A DNA stretch of 64,000 nt from Thermothelomyces thermophilus ATCC 42464 (Eukaryota > Ascomycota > Sordariomycetes > Sordariales > Chaetomiaceae): assembly GCF_000226095.1 (NCBI RefSeq), contig NC_016474.1:2170001-2234000 (forward strand), in the 5' to 3' direction. Position numbers and translations under genes: made by a program. Each line of letters starts with the position of its first letter. Position 1 is the stretch's first letter. This document shows, in pieces, positions 9,631-22,187 of this stretch. The notes below the pieces were generated by a model. The model ran no database searches. It saw only the letters and a list, made by a program, of their open reading frames with translations, and was not told the DNA's origin.

Positions 9631-12065
9631 ATGGTTCAGGACAAAGGTGATTTCGACCTCGACATTGACATAGCTACCAACATTACGGCCGAATAGCTAC
9701 TCGCCTAGCTTAGTCAACTCTAGCAGCAGATCCAGAAGTTAGACCAGAGAGATAAGGTTACTTAAGCTCGGATCAAGGAACTTAAAAACAGCGAGAAGCA
9801 CTTATAAAAGCTAGTTAACGAGGCCTACGCCAAAATCAAGGCATTCGAAGGTGCCAAAGCGAGCCGTATCAAGATCGAACTACCTAGTAAATACGGAGGA
9901 ACTAAGGAAGATCTTATAGGATTCCTAATAAACTTCTAATTCTACTTCTAGCTTAATGATAACAAGTTTCTAGACGATAAAGCTAAAGTCCTCTATATAG
10001 CTATAAGACTAGAAGGCAAGGCACTTAGATAGTTTGAGCCTATATAGAATAACTATCTTACTAAGGAAGATAAAGACGATTAAGATGTATTTATATAGGT
10101 AGTCTTTTAATCCTATAACCGTTTTAAAGAAGAGCTTTAGAAGGTTTTTAGCAATAAAGACAAGAAAATTTATATATAAGAAAGACTTGCTAGCCTTTAA
10201 TAGACTAAGTTAATAGCTTCCTATACTATATAGTTTAGATAGGATATACTTAAGTCTTAGCTTAACGATAAAATGTTAATATAACTATTCTATAATAGCT
10301 TAAAGGAAAAGGTTAAAGATAAGCTATATAAGTATAACTAGCCTAAGACCCTAAATAAATATATTATATAGGCTATTAGAATTAATAATCGACTCTATAT
10401 ATAAGAGTAGTAGAAACAAGGTCAGATAAACGGAACTATAGTTAAGGCTAACGATAAGAAAAAACAAGCATATATTAGCATATTATATAAGATATATCCT
10501 AGAGCTATAGATATAGATATGGCATAGAAGTAGGACCAAAAGAAGACGACCAAAGACAAGTCTAATATTACCTATTATAACTATAGAAAGAAAGGACATT
10601 ACAAGCAAGAATATTAAAGCCTAAAGAAAGAGTAGAAAGCAGTCCCTAGAAAGGAAATTATAGCTATCGACAAAACTACTAAGGACGTTATCAAAGTAGT
10701 AGCTACAAGCTACAAAGACAGGGATAATAATATGAATAGTCTTAGACACGACAGTAACGGTAAAGACAAACAAGCACCGTACTCTAAACTAGTCATAGTA
10801 GACCTAGAGATAGGTCTTGCCGAATAGGACACGGTAGGAGAGTATACACCACCAATTTCGATTCTCCTAGCCCTAAGGCAGTGGGATTTCACAGTTATAT
10901 AGAGGTAGGATAGATTATAGATGACCGATACCTAAGGAATCGAAAGACCTAGACCTAATATTCTATTCCTCTAGGAACAAATTAAATAGTATCGTAACGA
11001 AGTTTTCTAGCTTAATATAGAACTATACGAACGGGATAAACGCTTGATTTAACTTACCTAGTAGAGCGATAAGATAAGGGACGAGATAAGAGAACTCCGA
11101 CGTATTATAGAAACTATTAGAGGGGAATAGCCTATGATATACGATAGGCCTAATAGCTATACCAAGTATTTTAATGATTAGTAACTTAGCTACGATGTAT
11201 AGAACCCTGAGTACTAGTTTATACGCGCGAACCGCGGAAAGGATAAGCGTATATAGGAAAGCTATTAGAAGAAATATTCCTACCTTAGCATTAGAGTACC
11301 TATAGTCTATATATAGTAGGAAGGATTTAGAAAAGAATTCTAATACCTTTTAGGCAACGCTACATGATTATACCTATAATACAAGGTATATATATAAGTG
11401 CCCTAGTTCTAGTGTGTGTTATACGAATGCCGATACTACTTTCGCGACAAATTCGAAAACAATCACTGGCCGACCTGACAAGGAAATGAGGATAGAAGCC
11501 TCTGCCCTGTGGAATAGGTCTATAATACAGGAAATAGAGCGGCCGAATTGCTCTGGAAGATCAAAGCCTACGATCTAAAAGGCATTATGGTAATACTAAA
11601 ACGAGCCTAGCCTAGGCACTATAGAACAGGACAAAACATATAGGACTCGTACCAGAGTAACGACTACCTCTACTACGCGGATAAAAAGAAATCGCAGATC
11701 TAGGAGCTTTAGATAAAGCTATAGTACGTACGACAAAAAGCAGAATAGACCTAACAGTAAGAAGCTATAAGCACTTAGTAGCTTACAGAAATAAGCACAA
11801 TTGACAAAGCTACTATTAGCTAAACAACCAAAGAGGTTAGCACTGACCTAGGAAACGGGTTAGGGCCCTTCAAAGGGCCCGAAAACTATTAACGCCTGTA
11901 TAACGGCAAGTGGTAGCGTAATATAGGAGGAACTAGCGTAAGAGACTACTATATCGAGACCTCCTGATAGAAACATAGGAAATCGCCGTAATCTTTGGAC
12001 GACGGCGGCAAGACAAGCGATTATGGACAATAGTATAATGGAGATAGTATGAAATGCTCGTACTA
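9631..12065 (+). pseudogene. gag: A gag: coiled coil, capsid, zinc knuckle and a long unassigned C-terminal domain
   Basis: ATG at 9631 begins MVQDKGDFDLDIDIA. Residues about 25-90 are heptad-like (coiled coil), followed by a capsid-like region around residues 95-280. A zinc knuckle at residues 315-328 (10573-10614, CX2CX4HX4C) has all three Cys changed to Tyr. The same frame then stays readable for about 480 more codons. That region is charged, with no domain I recognise, and includes blocks conserved in E3, E5 and E8. It ends at paired TAG codons at 12063. Ordinary Gypsy gag ends soon after the knuckle, so this tail is unusual. Stops occur at Gln/Trp positions. The protease start lies 2438 nt from the gag ATG, in the -1 frame. 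Confidence 0.82.
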
Positions 12066-15000
12066 GTAGATAGTAGAGCAGAGATAAACCTAATTTCGCC
12101 GACGCTTATAAATTAGCTACAGATATCCTAGAGAATGAAGTAGAAGCATAGCATAGTCAAAGGGCCATTTCTAATATAATAGGTATATAGGGAGACCAAA
12201 CTAATTAATATCACTATAGTAGGGAAAACTATAGTAGTTATATTTAGCATTATAGATATAAGCAATAATAAAGATATAATATTAGGATTACTATAGTATA
12301 AAGATTATAACCTAGACATTAGCTAGAAGAATAGTAGCTACCTATAACCTTAAATAGAGTTATATTCGACTAGTAAGATAAGGAGTATACAAGGATCACG
12401 AGTAGACAATGCTTAAAGGAAGGCATATCCTATAGATCTACTACAAGAGATAAACAGTGGCAGGTAGACTACTATAGACTCTAGAAGAAGCGGTATAATG
12501 ACACTAACGTTACAATAGAAGGAACGAGCTAAACCGCCGATAGCTGTTCTCTCCATTGACGAATACGGAGCACTATAACTAGAGTAGTAGATTAAGACAG
12601 GAGAAATTGCTAGTATTGCTATAGATAAAACCAAGTTCGTATACTATTAGAAAACCGAGAAACGAGACAAGACTAGGAAAGTACTAGAGAAATACAAAGG
12701 ACACCTAGCATTCGAACCAAAGCATCTAGAAGGGTTACTAGAGTACGGCCTATAGGATCACGAGATCAAGCTTAAGGAAGGAGCACGACTAAAGTTCTTT
12801 AAGATTTACTATACGAGCTAGACATAGAATGAAGAACTTAAGCGATATTTGGAGGAAAACCTTTGAAGAGGATATATCTGCCTATCGACATCGCTAGTAG
12901 GCTACCTAATCCTATTTATACCTAAGAAAGATAGAAAGCTACGGTTATACGTCGACTATTAGTAACTTAACGAACAGATCGTAAAAAACTAATACCTATT
13001 ACCGCTAATCTTATAGCTCTAAGATTAATTAGTAGGAGCCTAATATTTTACATATCTTGACTTACTATCGGCCTATAACTATATATAGATCAAAGAAAGC
13101 GACAAGTGGAAAACGGCCTTTAGGACACCCTATAGCTACTACGAGTACCTCGTCATGCCATTTAGACTTACGAACACGCTAGCAACGTTCTAAGCCCTAA
13201 TTAATCAAGCTATCCGACCCTTTCTCGACAAATTTACGGTATATTATCTCAACGACATACTTATCTTCTCCAAAACGATAGACAAACACCGGAAGCATAT
13301 AAGAGTAGTACTAGATATATTACACGTATACAAGCTATTAGTTAACAAGGAAAAGAGCGAATTCTACGTTAGAAAGACGGTGTTTTTGGGATATAAAATA
13401 TCCCTAAGATAAATCTAGATAGAACCTTCAAAGGTCGAAGCTATCAAGGATTAGCTACAACCGACGTTAGTCACAGAAGTACGAAGTTTCATCAGGTTCA
13501 CAAACTTCTACCAAATGTTCATTAGAAACTTTAGAGCAATCACATAACCTTTGTACAAACTTACTAATAAGAATGCTAAATTCTAATAGGAAGAACAGCA
13601 TAAGCAAGCATTTACGTAAATCTGCGACGCCATTACTAAAGATCTAGTACTAGTGCTACCAGACCCCAAGAAGCCATTTAAGGTAGAAACGGACGCTTTA
13701 GACTACGCCATTAGAGGACAATTAAGATAACGAGACGAACAAGGGAAGCTATATCCTATAGCCTTCTTTTTAAAGAAGCTTGATAGACTACGTCTTAATT
13801 ATCCGATCTATAATAAGGAACTACTTACGATTATCAAAGCTTTTAAGGAATAGCGACTATACCTTAGTAGTACGATTAAACTAATATAGGTATATATAGA
13901 TTACAAGAACTTATAATACTTTATAACGACAAAGGAGCTTAACAGATAACAAATATAATAGGCAGAATTCCTTATAGAATTTAATTTTGAGATCTACTAT
14001 AAGAAGGGCAAAGAGAACGTACAAGCGGACGCCCTAAGCCGACAAACAGATTATATAGAAGGACGAACAGAAATAATGCTACCGTTATTTAAGGAACGAA
14101 TAGACAGAATACTATATTACGAAATATAGATACCCGTAGAAGACGATCTACTTAACTCGTTCCTAGAATGTTATATAATCTTTTGGGAAGAAAGGATCGA
14201 CAAGGTATAGTATTAAGTAATACCTAGACTAGTAGTACCTAACGAAGTAGAAGAAAAAGATAGGAAACTCTAGTACCGAGGTAAAGCGTATATCTATAAT
14301 AAAGATCAATAGCTACGAATGATTCGAGAACTCCACGAATCGAAACTCGGAAGATACAAAGGAGTCACGAAGACTATCGCACAAGTCAAGAAACACTACG
14401 ACTTTCTATAGTTAATGACACGAGTTAAGGAAGTCGTACGGAGCTATGACATCTATAATCGAAGCAAAACGGCACGATATAAGCTATATAGGCTACTTTA
14501 GCCACTGCTAACAGCTAACAAACTATAGAGTTTAGTTATAATAGACTTTATTACAAAACTGCTAGAATCTAAGGATACGGCTACAGGGGTAATCTACGAT
14601 AGTATTCTCACTATAGTAGATCGCCTAACTAAATAGGCATATTTCTTTCCCTATAAGGAGTCCTAGATAGCTAAACAGCTAGTAGACGTAATCTATCGGC
14701 AAGTCGCATTAATATACGCTTAGCTATAGGAATAGATTACTAATAGAGACACCAAGTTCGTATCGAAGTTCTAGTAAGCATTAATATAACGATTAGGCAT
14801 TAATAGCAAGCTATTAACGGCATATTACCTACAAACCAACGGACAAACAGAGCGACTAAACCAAGTTATCAAGTAATACCTTCGTTCTTACATTAACTAC
14901 TAGTAAGACAACTAGGTCATACTATTACTAATAGCATAACTTGCTTATAATATAACGCTAACGGAAACGACCAAAGTCATACCATTCTTCGCGAACTATA

Positions 15001-15620
15001 GATATAAAGTAAACCTTAGGCAAGGACCAGAGGTCATAGTGCCAAGAGCAGCAGTCAAAGTAAAACAAATGTACACACTATATAAGAAGCTTAAAAAGGA
15101 ACTTAAGTTTATCAGAACCCAGAATAAAGAACTACTACGACAAATACAGGCTCGAGGGACCTTGCCTAAAGAGGGGAGACAAAGTCTACCTAATTATACG
15201 AAACCTACAAACCAAACGACTAAGTACAAAGCTAGACTTCAAGAAGGTTAGACCCTTCATTATCAAAGAACAAATTTCGACATCTAACTACTAACTATCA
15301 TTACTGTCATCTATACAATTACAGACGGATATTTTTTATATTTCACTTCTCGAACTAGCGCCAAAGAACGCTAAAATCGCTATAAACATCGAGGCAGAGG
15401 ACGAAGAGGAAGAATAGGACATTAAAGAAATTCTAGATTTATATATTATTAATAGGGAACTGTAGTATCTGGTCAAATAGCTTGATTTTAGACTAGAGAA
15501 CAACTTATAGAAACTAGTTAAGAATTTGAACTGCCCTAAGAAACTAAAATAGTTCTACCAGTAGAACCTAGATCAACTAAAGGAAAACCTAGGACAGAAT
15601 CGAAGACAGCGCCCTAGTTA
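12045..15620 (+). pseudogene. pol: A pol: protease, RT, RNase H, integrase, chromodomain
   Basis: The protease active site at 12069 reads DSRAE (DSGAE in E5; Gly to Arg by G to A). RT occupies about 12830-13420, with the catalytic box at 13242-13256 reading YYLND (first Asp, codon 13251-13253, changed to Asn). RNase H starts near 13685 (VETDA). The integrase zinc-binding region is at about 14310-14480, the core at about 14530-14870, and the C-terminal region at about 14940-15250, with a one-base indel near 15120. The chromodomain is at about 15409-15570 (its ..QYLVKQLDF.. core has Trp and Gln stops). Chromodomains tether integration to histone-marked heterochromatin. The gene ends about 15620, tail to tail and overlapping the antisense ORF. 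Confidence 0.9.
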
Positions 15621-16146
15621 ATAACGTTAACACTACCATTAAGCTATACACCTAGAACCGCCCCCGATTCCTACTGCTCTACCTCTTCCAATTTATCTAA
15701 AGACGTAAGACCCTGGCGAACCATCTCTAACCCCCGAGATAATAACGATCGCTTTTGACGACGAATGCGGTCTAAACGAGCTAGAGACTCGTCTAGACGA
15801 TGTTACGCTTTTACTAACGAATCGCGGTCAGTACGGAGAGCCTCCTTAGCATCTTATTCTAATCGGTCGAGGCGCTTCAATTCGTCTATAATATAGGATA
15901 CTATAGAAGTTAGTATAGGAAAAATACATTAATAAGGGAACACCGACAAGACGAGACTAGAACCCTAGAACCATTATACAACCTCCCGCGACAAATACAT
16001 TTACCGTGATAAGAAGAACTCTCTATTATATAGCAATAGAGGCTATAAGAAAAATAAAAAGAATAAGGCATCACTTCGAACCTTAGCTCGTTAATAGCAG
16101 CAGCTAGAGCAATATGCTCCTCGGTCTTCACGGACCTTTTTGTCAA
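15536..16146 (-). pseudogene. A antisense ORF: Zn2Cys6-like cluster plus coiled coil
   Basis: Read opposite to pol, ATG at 16146 gives 78 codons with a cysteine cluster. Positions 28, 31, 38, 47, 50 and 57 read Y, Y, C, H, C, Y where sister copies have Cys or Tyr. The spacing is CX2CX6CX8CX2CX6C, that of a Zn2Cys6 binuclear cluster; position 47 is His, next to Tyr46, so the fourth ligand is uncertain. It is followed by a GR-x-C/Y-D/N-G-S motif. After a frame shift, 15889 to 15536 encodes a long coiled coil (repeated L/I with K, R, E) and a V-I-N-W(stop)-G-A block, ending at TAG 15538-15536. The same layout occurs in E3, E4 and E5. I cannot name the protein; a DNA-binding regulator is inferred from the spacing only. 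Confidence 0.65.
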
Positions 16147-16289
16147 ATGCTTTACTACACGAGATATATTATTAGTAGTATACAGAAGAAAGAGGGAAAC
16201 ATAGGAGATAACTTACTAAGGGTTGTTAGCGCTATTTAAAACGGCCTAAGATAGGCTTTCGGGTCGAAAGCCTTAAAGGAAGGGCATCG

Positions 16290-16718
16290 TATCACGGAAA
16301 TATATATATAGGACGCTGCCTGAGCTGCCTTCCCTGACAAGCTAATAGGATAGCAGGCACGAACAGACCAATCAGGAAAGGATCACGCTTAGCAAAGTGA
16401 TCTATATGCTATAGGATCACTATTATAGCCGTGATCTAGACGACAAAGGATCACTAGATGAAGAGTAATCCTAGGATTATATATATATGTAAATAGTCAC
16501 TTGTTACGGTGGACTCTAGAAGTTTACTAGTGATAGTAACCACAACCTATAATTATAAGTACTTATACCAAGCATTACTGACCATTGTAGGAGACAACTC
16601 TAGTGTTGTTATAAACCCTTTGGCTTCACCGAATCCCTTAGACGACTTACACGTTTGTCCCGTTTAACCTACCTTCGTCTAAACCCTTTTAGAAGAAGTC
16701 TGAGTTAGGTTCGTTATA
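16290..16718 (+). repeat. A 3' LTR (429 bp)
   Basis: It starts TATCACGG (RIP-altered TGTCACGG), ends GTTATA, and is followed by the target duplication ATCCT. The six U3 heptamers recur at 16380, 16397, 16414, 16431, 16448 and 16465. The internal bases just before it include a GGCTTTCGGGTCGAAAGCC inverted repeat (about 16254-16272), probably a hairpin, conserved in all sister copies. Confidence 0.96.
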
Positions 16719-19304
16719 ATCCTACTCTTAAACTAGTATAGGTACCTCTTCTTGTTAGGGCCGACTTACTTGATAACTCCTCCCTAACCGAAAAGACTTA
16801 TATCGGTCATTAGGTATATCTAACTATACTTAGGGTCATTAAAAACAAGTAGTATAAGGACTAGGGCAGTGGTTATCTAGGTTTAGAGTTTCTTTATAGC
16901 CTATTATTAAGTAGGGCCCTATTCCTAACAGGTATTTTTCTTCATTAGGTTATATAACGGCTAGGTAATTATAGCGAAGTGCTCTATTTAGATCTAGTAA
17001 TAGCTAACGATCCCTAGGAAGGTACAAACATTCTTTAAATCCGAATAGGAAGTCTACTTAAGGATTTTCATAACTTTAGCATTATTAGGTAGTCGCCCTT
17101 TAGGTATATGGAGGTAGCTAAGCAATACCACTTATAGCTAATACTATTGGGATTTCCCAGCTATAATGATAGCTCTAGTAAGTTTAGTGTTTAGGAGAAC
17201 TATATTAACGTTTTAGAGGTATTTAACTATAAACTTCTGTAATCTAGGGGCAACTTCTTCCCCTTTATAGTTAGACTACGGCCCCTTAGTATAGATATTA
17301 TCTAGGTAAACACGGTAAACATCTAGAATTAGGTTCTAGAAGATCTAGGTCATTGTTCGTTAAAACTAGGCAATAGAGTTCGTTCTGCCTATAGGGAGAG
17401 TATATATCCGGAAGAGGCTAATAGGCGTTTAAAAGGTAGTAAGATCCTAGCTCTGTTCATTAAGGCTAATTTAGTTATACCTAGAAAAGAGGTCTAAGAG
17501 AGAGATAACTTTATAACCCCTAAAGTCCTTACTAAATTCCTCTATAGCCGGTAGTACAAATACGTCCTATATAGTTATAGCGTTAGCTTTCTAGGTATCA
17601 TTAATTAGCTAGAGACTACTATCCTTTTTAAGGACTAGGAACTAGTTATTATAATAGCTCCTATAGCTAGGCTTAATGATCTTACGCTAAATCTACTACT
17701 TTAGGAGGTTAATAACCTTTAGTATTAACGGCTTTAGGATAGGGATGCTCTTTGATTACCACGCTATATAAGGGATGGTCTGGATAACCTAAGGAGGAAC
17801 AATGTTAGGGTAAATCTGTCTGTATTTAGTGAAATTCTATACTAGGGTAGCCTTACGGTTCCGTAGGACCTATATAAAGAGTTCCTTCTCCTAGTCAGAT
17901 AGGAAGCTTCCTATAGATATAAGTAATATATTAAGCCGGTCGGCTATAAGCCGTATCCTAGGCTTTAGATCTAAAAACTATAATATAATAAGGCTATCCT
18001 ACTCTAACCTAAACTTTATCTTCTTAGTAGCTTTCCCTAGGCACTGTTCTTACTAGTTAGGGTTACTATTAGGTATTAAATTATTACTAATAGCTATATT
18101 TATAAGGTAAACTCTTCTAGCCGTAGACTTTTATATAGTAAACGTCTATACCTCCTATAGCTCTTTTCTAACCTCTGATGTAAATTTCCTAAACGTTTTC
18201 CGTCTATCTAGACGGCCGGACTCCTCTATTTTGCCATCCATTTCCTAGTATCTCTATTTTAAAGTGTCTTATCTAGTAAGACAAAATGTCGAAACTTTAA
18301 TAAGCATATCGATAAGAGGTAGGTAAGAAATCCTTAACATTATATTAAAAATAGCTTTACTAGCCTAATTATTAAGAAATCTAAGTAGAATTTTACTATC
18401 CTAAATATTAGCAAACGTAGGGGTAGTAGTAGTCGTCGTAACTAGATGCTAAAGTTTGTCCCCTATAAGTTAATGTTTTCTTTCGAATGTCGTTTTAGCT
18501 ATAATGTCTGAGATAACCGATGCTTTAATTAATTTATTCTTAGCGATAATGTTCGTTATAACTAGATAGCTAGCTTTATAGCTAAACGTTAGGCTTATAT
18601 TATAGATAAATGGTATACCTATTAAGATCTAGTGACTACTAGTATCTCTGTCTAAAATAAAGAAATGCTTATAGATTAAGATAGCCCCTAGGATAATTAT
18701 ATCAACCGTTTCCCTAGTAAACGGCCTATTATTATAAAGACCTTAGGAAATTACTATTATCATTCATATAAGGAGATAGTATCTCTATATTAGGCTAAAG
18801 GTAATTATATTATACTTGGATCTAGTATTAATTAGAGCAAGTACCTTCTTACCCTTTAGATCCTTAAAATTATAATAGAGCGTTAGTAATATATATATCT
18901 ATATAAATATATCCATTTAGATCTTTTAACTAATAGAGAGTATATAGATTAGAGCCTAGAAGGATGTTTCAATCTCTTATAAGTCTAGCTAATCTTACCG
19001 TCTAGTAAAGTAGTCATTCTAAAATCTATTTATCATAATAGCCTACTAGCTATTACTAGTAACTCCTAAAAATACTAGAACTATAATCGTAAACTCTTCT
19101 CCCTTAATACTACTCTATCTACCTAGATAGCTAAGGTATATCTTAACTTCTTATAGCGCTCTCCCTCTTACTTACAAAGCTAGCTTATTAGGGAAAGGAA
19201 TAGCCAAGCCCTTATACTTGATCACCTCCTAAGGACTTTTATAATCCTGCTTAAAGAAGGCAATTAATATGTTCTTAAACGCTAGGGAGATCCCTAAGAC
19301 CTTA
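16719..19304 (-). pseudogene. pol: E2 fragment 3: protease region, RT and start of RNase H
   Basis: Minus-strand reading gives an RT of a distinct Gypsy type: an LKKD-S-L-x-L-I-N-D-T/A block at about 17640-17580, then a D-L-F-S-R/G-Y motif, and the catalytic box at about 17287-17311 as VYLDN instead of YLDD. It is followed by a K-G-P-R-S-N-Y-K-G-E-E-V block. RNase H begins towards 16719 and continues in 9174-7648. Upstream of RT, 18200-19299 should hold the protease and the end of gag, but I see no clear catalytic motif. It ends at the CCTTA duplication of E3 (19300-19304). Stops at Gln/Trp codons throughout. Confidence 0.82.
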
Positions 19305-19722
19305 TGTTACAGAAATATACATATAGATGCCGCCTAAGCCACCGGCACAAACAGGCCAATCAAGTCGAAGGAACAAAAGGACCAATTACAACATAGGAAG
19401 CACAGTGATCACTACGCTTACCAATGATCAGGGTGATCACCACCATATAATTACTTACGATCTCCGTAATCAGGAGTGATCACTAGGATTATATATACAT
19501 ATAGATAGTCACTCGTTAGGTGGACTCTAAGAGTTCACTAGTAATAGTAACTTACAATTACAATACTTATACTAAGCATCGCCGACTACTATAAGAGATA
19601 ACTCTAGTGTTATTATAAACCCTTTAGCTTTACCAAATCCCTTAGACGACCCGTACGCTTGTCCCGCTTTAACTACCTTCGTCTAAACCCTTTCAGAAGA
19701 AGTGTAAGTTAGGTTTGTTATA
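19305..19722 (+). repeat. E3 5' LTR (418 bp)
   Basis: It pairs with 41543-41960 and shares U3 type with E8 (60266). The U3 holds several TGATCA/GTGATCAC half-sites (about 19405, 19424, 19433, 19476). R is proposed to start at the 12-mer AGTAATAGTAAC (19540-19551). Confidence 0.94.
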
Positions 19723-19735
19723 TGTTACTATTACT
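19723..19735 (+). other. E3 primer binding site (self-priming type)
   Basis: TGTTACTATTACT is directly after the LTR. Its reverse complement AGTAATAGTAACA matches LTR 19540-19551 exactly over 12 bases, with the same RIP changes in both. Confidence 0.62.
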
Positions 19736-19749
19736 CCCTTTGTTCTATT

Positions 19750-22187
19750 ATAGTTTAGAACGGAGGTGACTTCGACCTCGACATTGATATAGCTATTAAT
19801 GTTATGGCCAAATAGCTGCTTACCTAGCTTAGTTAACTCTAGCAGCGGATCTAGGAGTTAGACTAGAGAGATAAGGCTACTTAAGCCCGAATTAAGGAAC
19901 TCGAGAATGGCGAAAAGCACTTATAGAAGTTAGTTAACGAGGCCTATACTGAAATTAAGGCGCTTAAGACTACTAAAGTAAGCCGTATTAAGATCGAACT
20001 GCCTAGTAAATATAGAGGAACTAAGGAAGATCTTATAGGATTCCTAATAAACCTCTAATCTTACTTCTAGCTTAATAATAATAAGTTTCCGGACGATAAA
20101 GCTAAAGTCCTCTATATAGCTATAAGACTAGAAGGTAAGGTACTTAGATAGTTTAAGCCTATATAGAATGATTATCTTACTAAGGAAGACGAAGACGACC
20201 GAGATATATTTATATAGATAGTCTTTTGATCCTATAACCATTTCGAAGAAGAGCTTTAGAAGGTTTTTAGTAATAAAGACGAGAAGATTTATATATAAGA
20301 AAGACTCGCTAATCTCTAATGGACTAAGTTAATAGCCTCCTATATTATATAGTTTAGATAGAATATACTTAAGTCTTAGCTTAATAATAAGGTATTAATA
20401 TAATTATTTTATAATGGCTTAAAGAAAAAGGTTAAAGATAAGCTATATAAGTATAATTAGCCTAAGACCTTAGATAAATATATTATATAGGTTATTAGAA
20501 TTAATAATTAACTCTATATATAGGAGTAATAAAAACGAGGTTAAATAAATGGAATTATAGTTAAGGCTAATAATAAGAAAAAGCAAGTATATATTAGTAC
20601 CTTATATAAGACGTACCTTAAAGCTATAGATATAGATATAGTATAGAAGTAGGACTAGAAGAAGACGACTAAAGACAAGTCTAATGTTACCTACTATAAC
20701 TATAGAAAGAAAGGGCACTATAAGCGAGAATGTCAAAGCCCGAAGAAAGAGTAAAAGATAGTCCCTAGAAAGGAAATTACGGTCATCGACGAAACTACTA
20801 AGGACGTCATCGAAGTAGCAGCTATAAGCTACAAAGATAGGGGTAGTAATACGGATAGTCTTAGATACGATAGTAATGGTAAAGACGAACAAGTACCGTA
20901 CTCCGAACTAGTCACTATAGACCTAGAGATAGGTCTTGCCGAATGGGATATAGTAGGAGAATATATATTACTAATTTCGATTCTCCTAGCCTCGAGATAG
21001 TAAGGTTTCATAGTTATATAGAGGTAAGACAGATCGTAGATAACCGATACCTAAGGAAACGAAAGACCTGGACCTAATGTTCTATTCCTCTAGGAACAAA
21101 TCGAATAGTACTATAATAAAGTTTTCTAACTTAATATAGAGCTATATAAACAGGATAGACGCTTAATTTAACTTGCCTAGTAGAGCGATAAGATAAGGGA
21201 TAAAATAAGGGAACTCTAACGTATCGTAGAAACCATTAAAGGAGAATAGCCTATAATATATAATAGGCCTGATAGTTACGCTAAGTACCTTGACGACTAG
21301 TAACTTAGTAATGACGTATAGAACCTAGAATACTAGTTTATACGTACAAACCGTAGAAAAGATAAGTATATGTGGGAAAGCTATTGGAAGAAACACTCCT
21401 ACTTTAGTATTAGAGTACCTACAGTCTATATATAATGGGAAGGATTTAGGAAAGAATTCTAATACCTCTTAGGCGATGCTATATAACTATACCTATAATA
21501 TAAAGCATATATATAAGTGCCCTGGTTTTAGTATATGGTATACAAATGCCGATATTACTTCTGCGACAAATTCGAAAATAATTACTAGCCGACCTGACAA
21601 GGAAATAAGGATGGAAGCCTCTACCCTATAGAATAGGTCTATAATGTAGAAAATGGAGCGGCCGAATTGCTCTGGAAAATCGAAGCTCGGAGTCTAGAAG
21701 GCATTATAGTAGTTCTAAAACAAGCCTAGCCTAGGTACTACAGAACGGGACAAAATATATAGGACTCGTGCTAGAGTAACAATTGCCTCTATCACGCAGA
21801 CAAAAAGAAGTCGCGAATTCGGGAGCTTTAGATGAAGCTATAGCACGTATAATAGAAAGTAGAACGGACCTAATAGTAGGAAGCTATAAGTACTTAATAG
21901 CTTACGGAAATGAGTACGATCGATAAAGCCGCTATTAGCTAAATAACCAAAGAGGTTAGTACTAACCTAGGAAACGGGTCAGGGCCCTTCGAGGGGCCTA
22001 GGAACTATCAACGCTTATATAGCAGCAAGTAGTAGTATAGTATAGGAGGAACTGGCGTAAGAGACTACTATATTAAGACCTCCTGGTAGGAATATAGGAA
22101 ATTACCGTAATCTTTAGATAACGGCAGCAAGACAAGCGACTATAGATAATAGCATAATGGAAATAGCACGAAATGCTTGTACTAGTA
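19750..22187 (+). pseudogene. gag: E3 gag, decayed
   Basis: This is colinear with A gag; the start codon is ATA (from ATG) at 19750. The zinc knuckle at 20692-20733 keeps its last Cys, while the first two are Tyr. The long unassigned C-terminal domain is present (about 21000-22170). The distance from the start codon to the protease Asp codon at 22188 is 2438 nt, as in A, E5 and E8. Numerous TAG/TAA codons lie at Gln/Trp positions. Confidence 0.82.

Larger units (their letters stand above)
9175..16718 (+). mobile_element. A: full-length self-priming-type chromodomain Gypsy element
   Basis: This 7544-bp element has 429-bp LTRs and a perfect 5-bp target duplication ATCCT (9170-9174 and 16719-16723). 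It is inserted in the RNase H of E2. Internal order is PBS, gag, protease/RT/RNase H/integrase/chromodomain, then a minus-strand ORF before the 3' LTR. E3, E4, E5 and E8 share this organisation and most of the internal sequence, but have different U3 regions. RIP is moderate: the gag ATG is intact, but Gln/Trp stops and a YLND reverse-transcriptase box make it inactive. Confidence 0.96.

Noticed and set aside
12413-12634. Recurring Ser/Ile-rich open stretch antisense to the protease-RT region (also at 22532, 30051 and 63494)
   Set aside because: It recurs because the pol sequence recurs; it overlaps conserved protease/RT sequence, with no independent conservation visible.
20602-20892. 96-codon hydrophobic open stretch, minus strand, in E3 gag
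   Set aside because: Antisense shadow of the gag zinc-knuckle region, created by TA-rich composition; similar shadows occur at 10710-10892, 20829-21011, 36768-37315 and 61791-62012.
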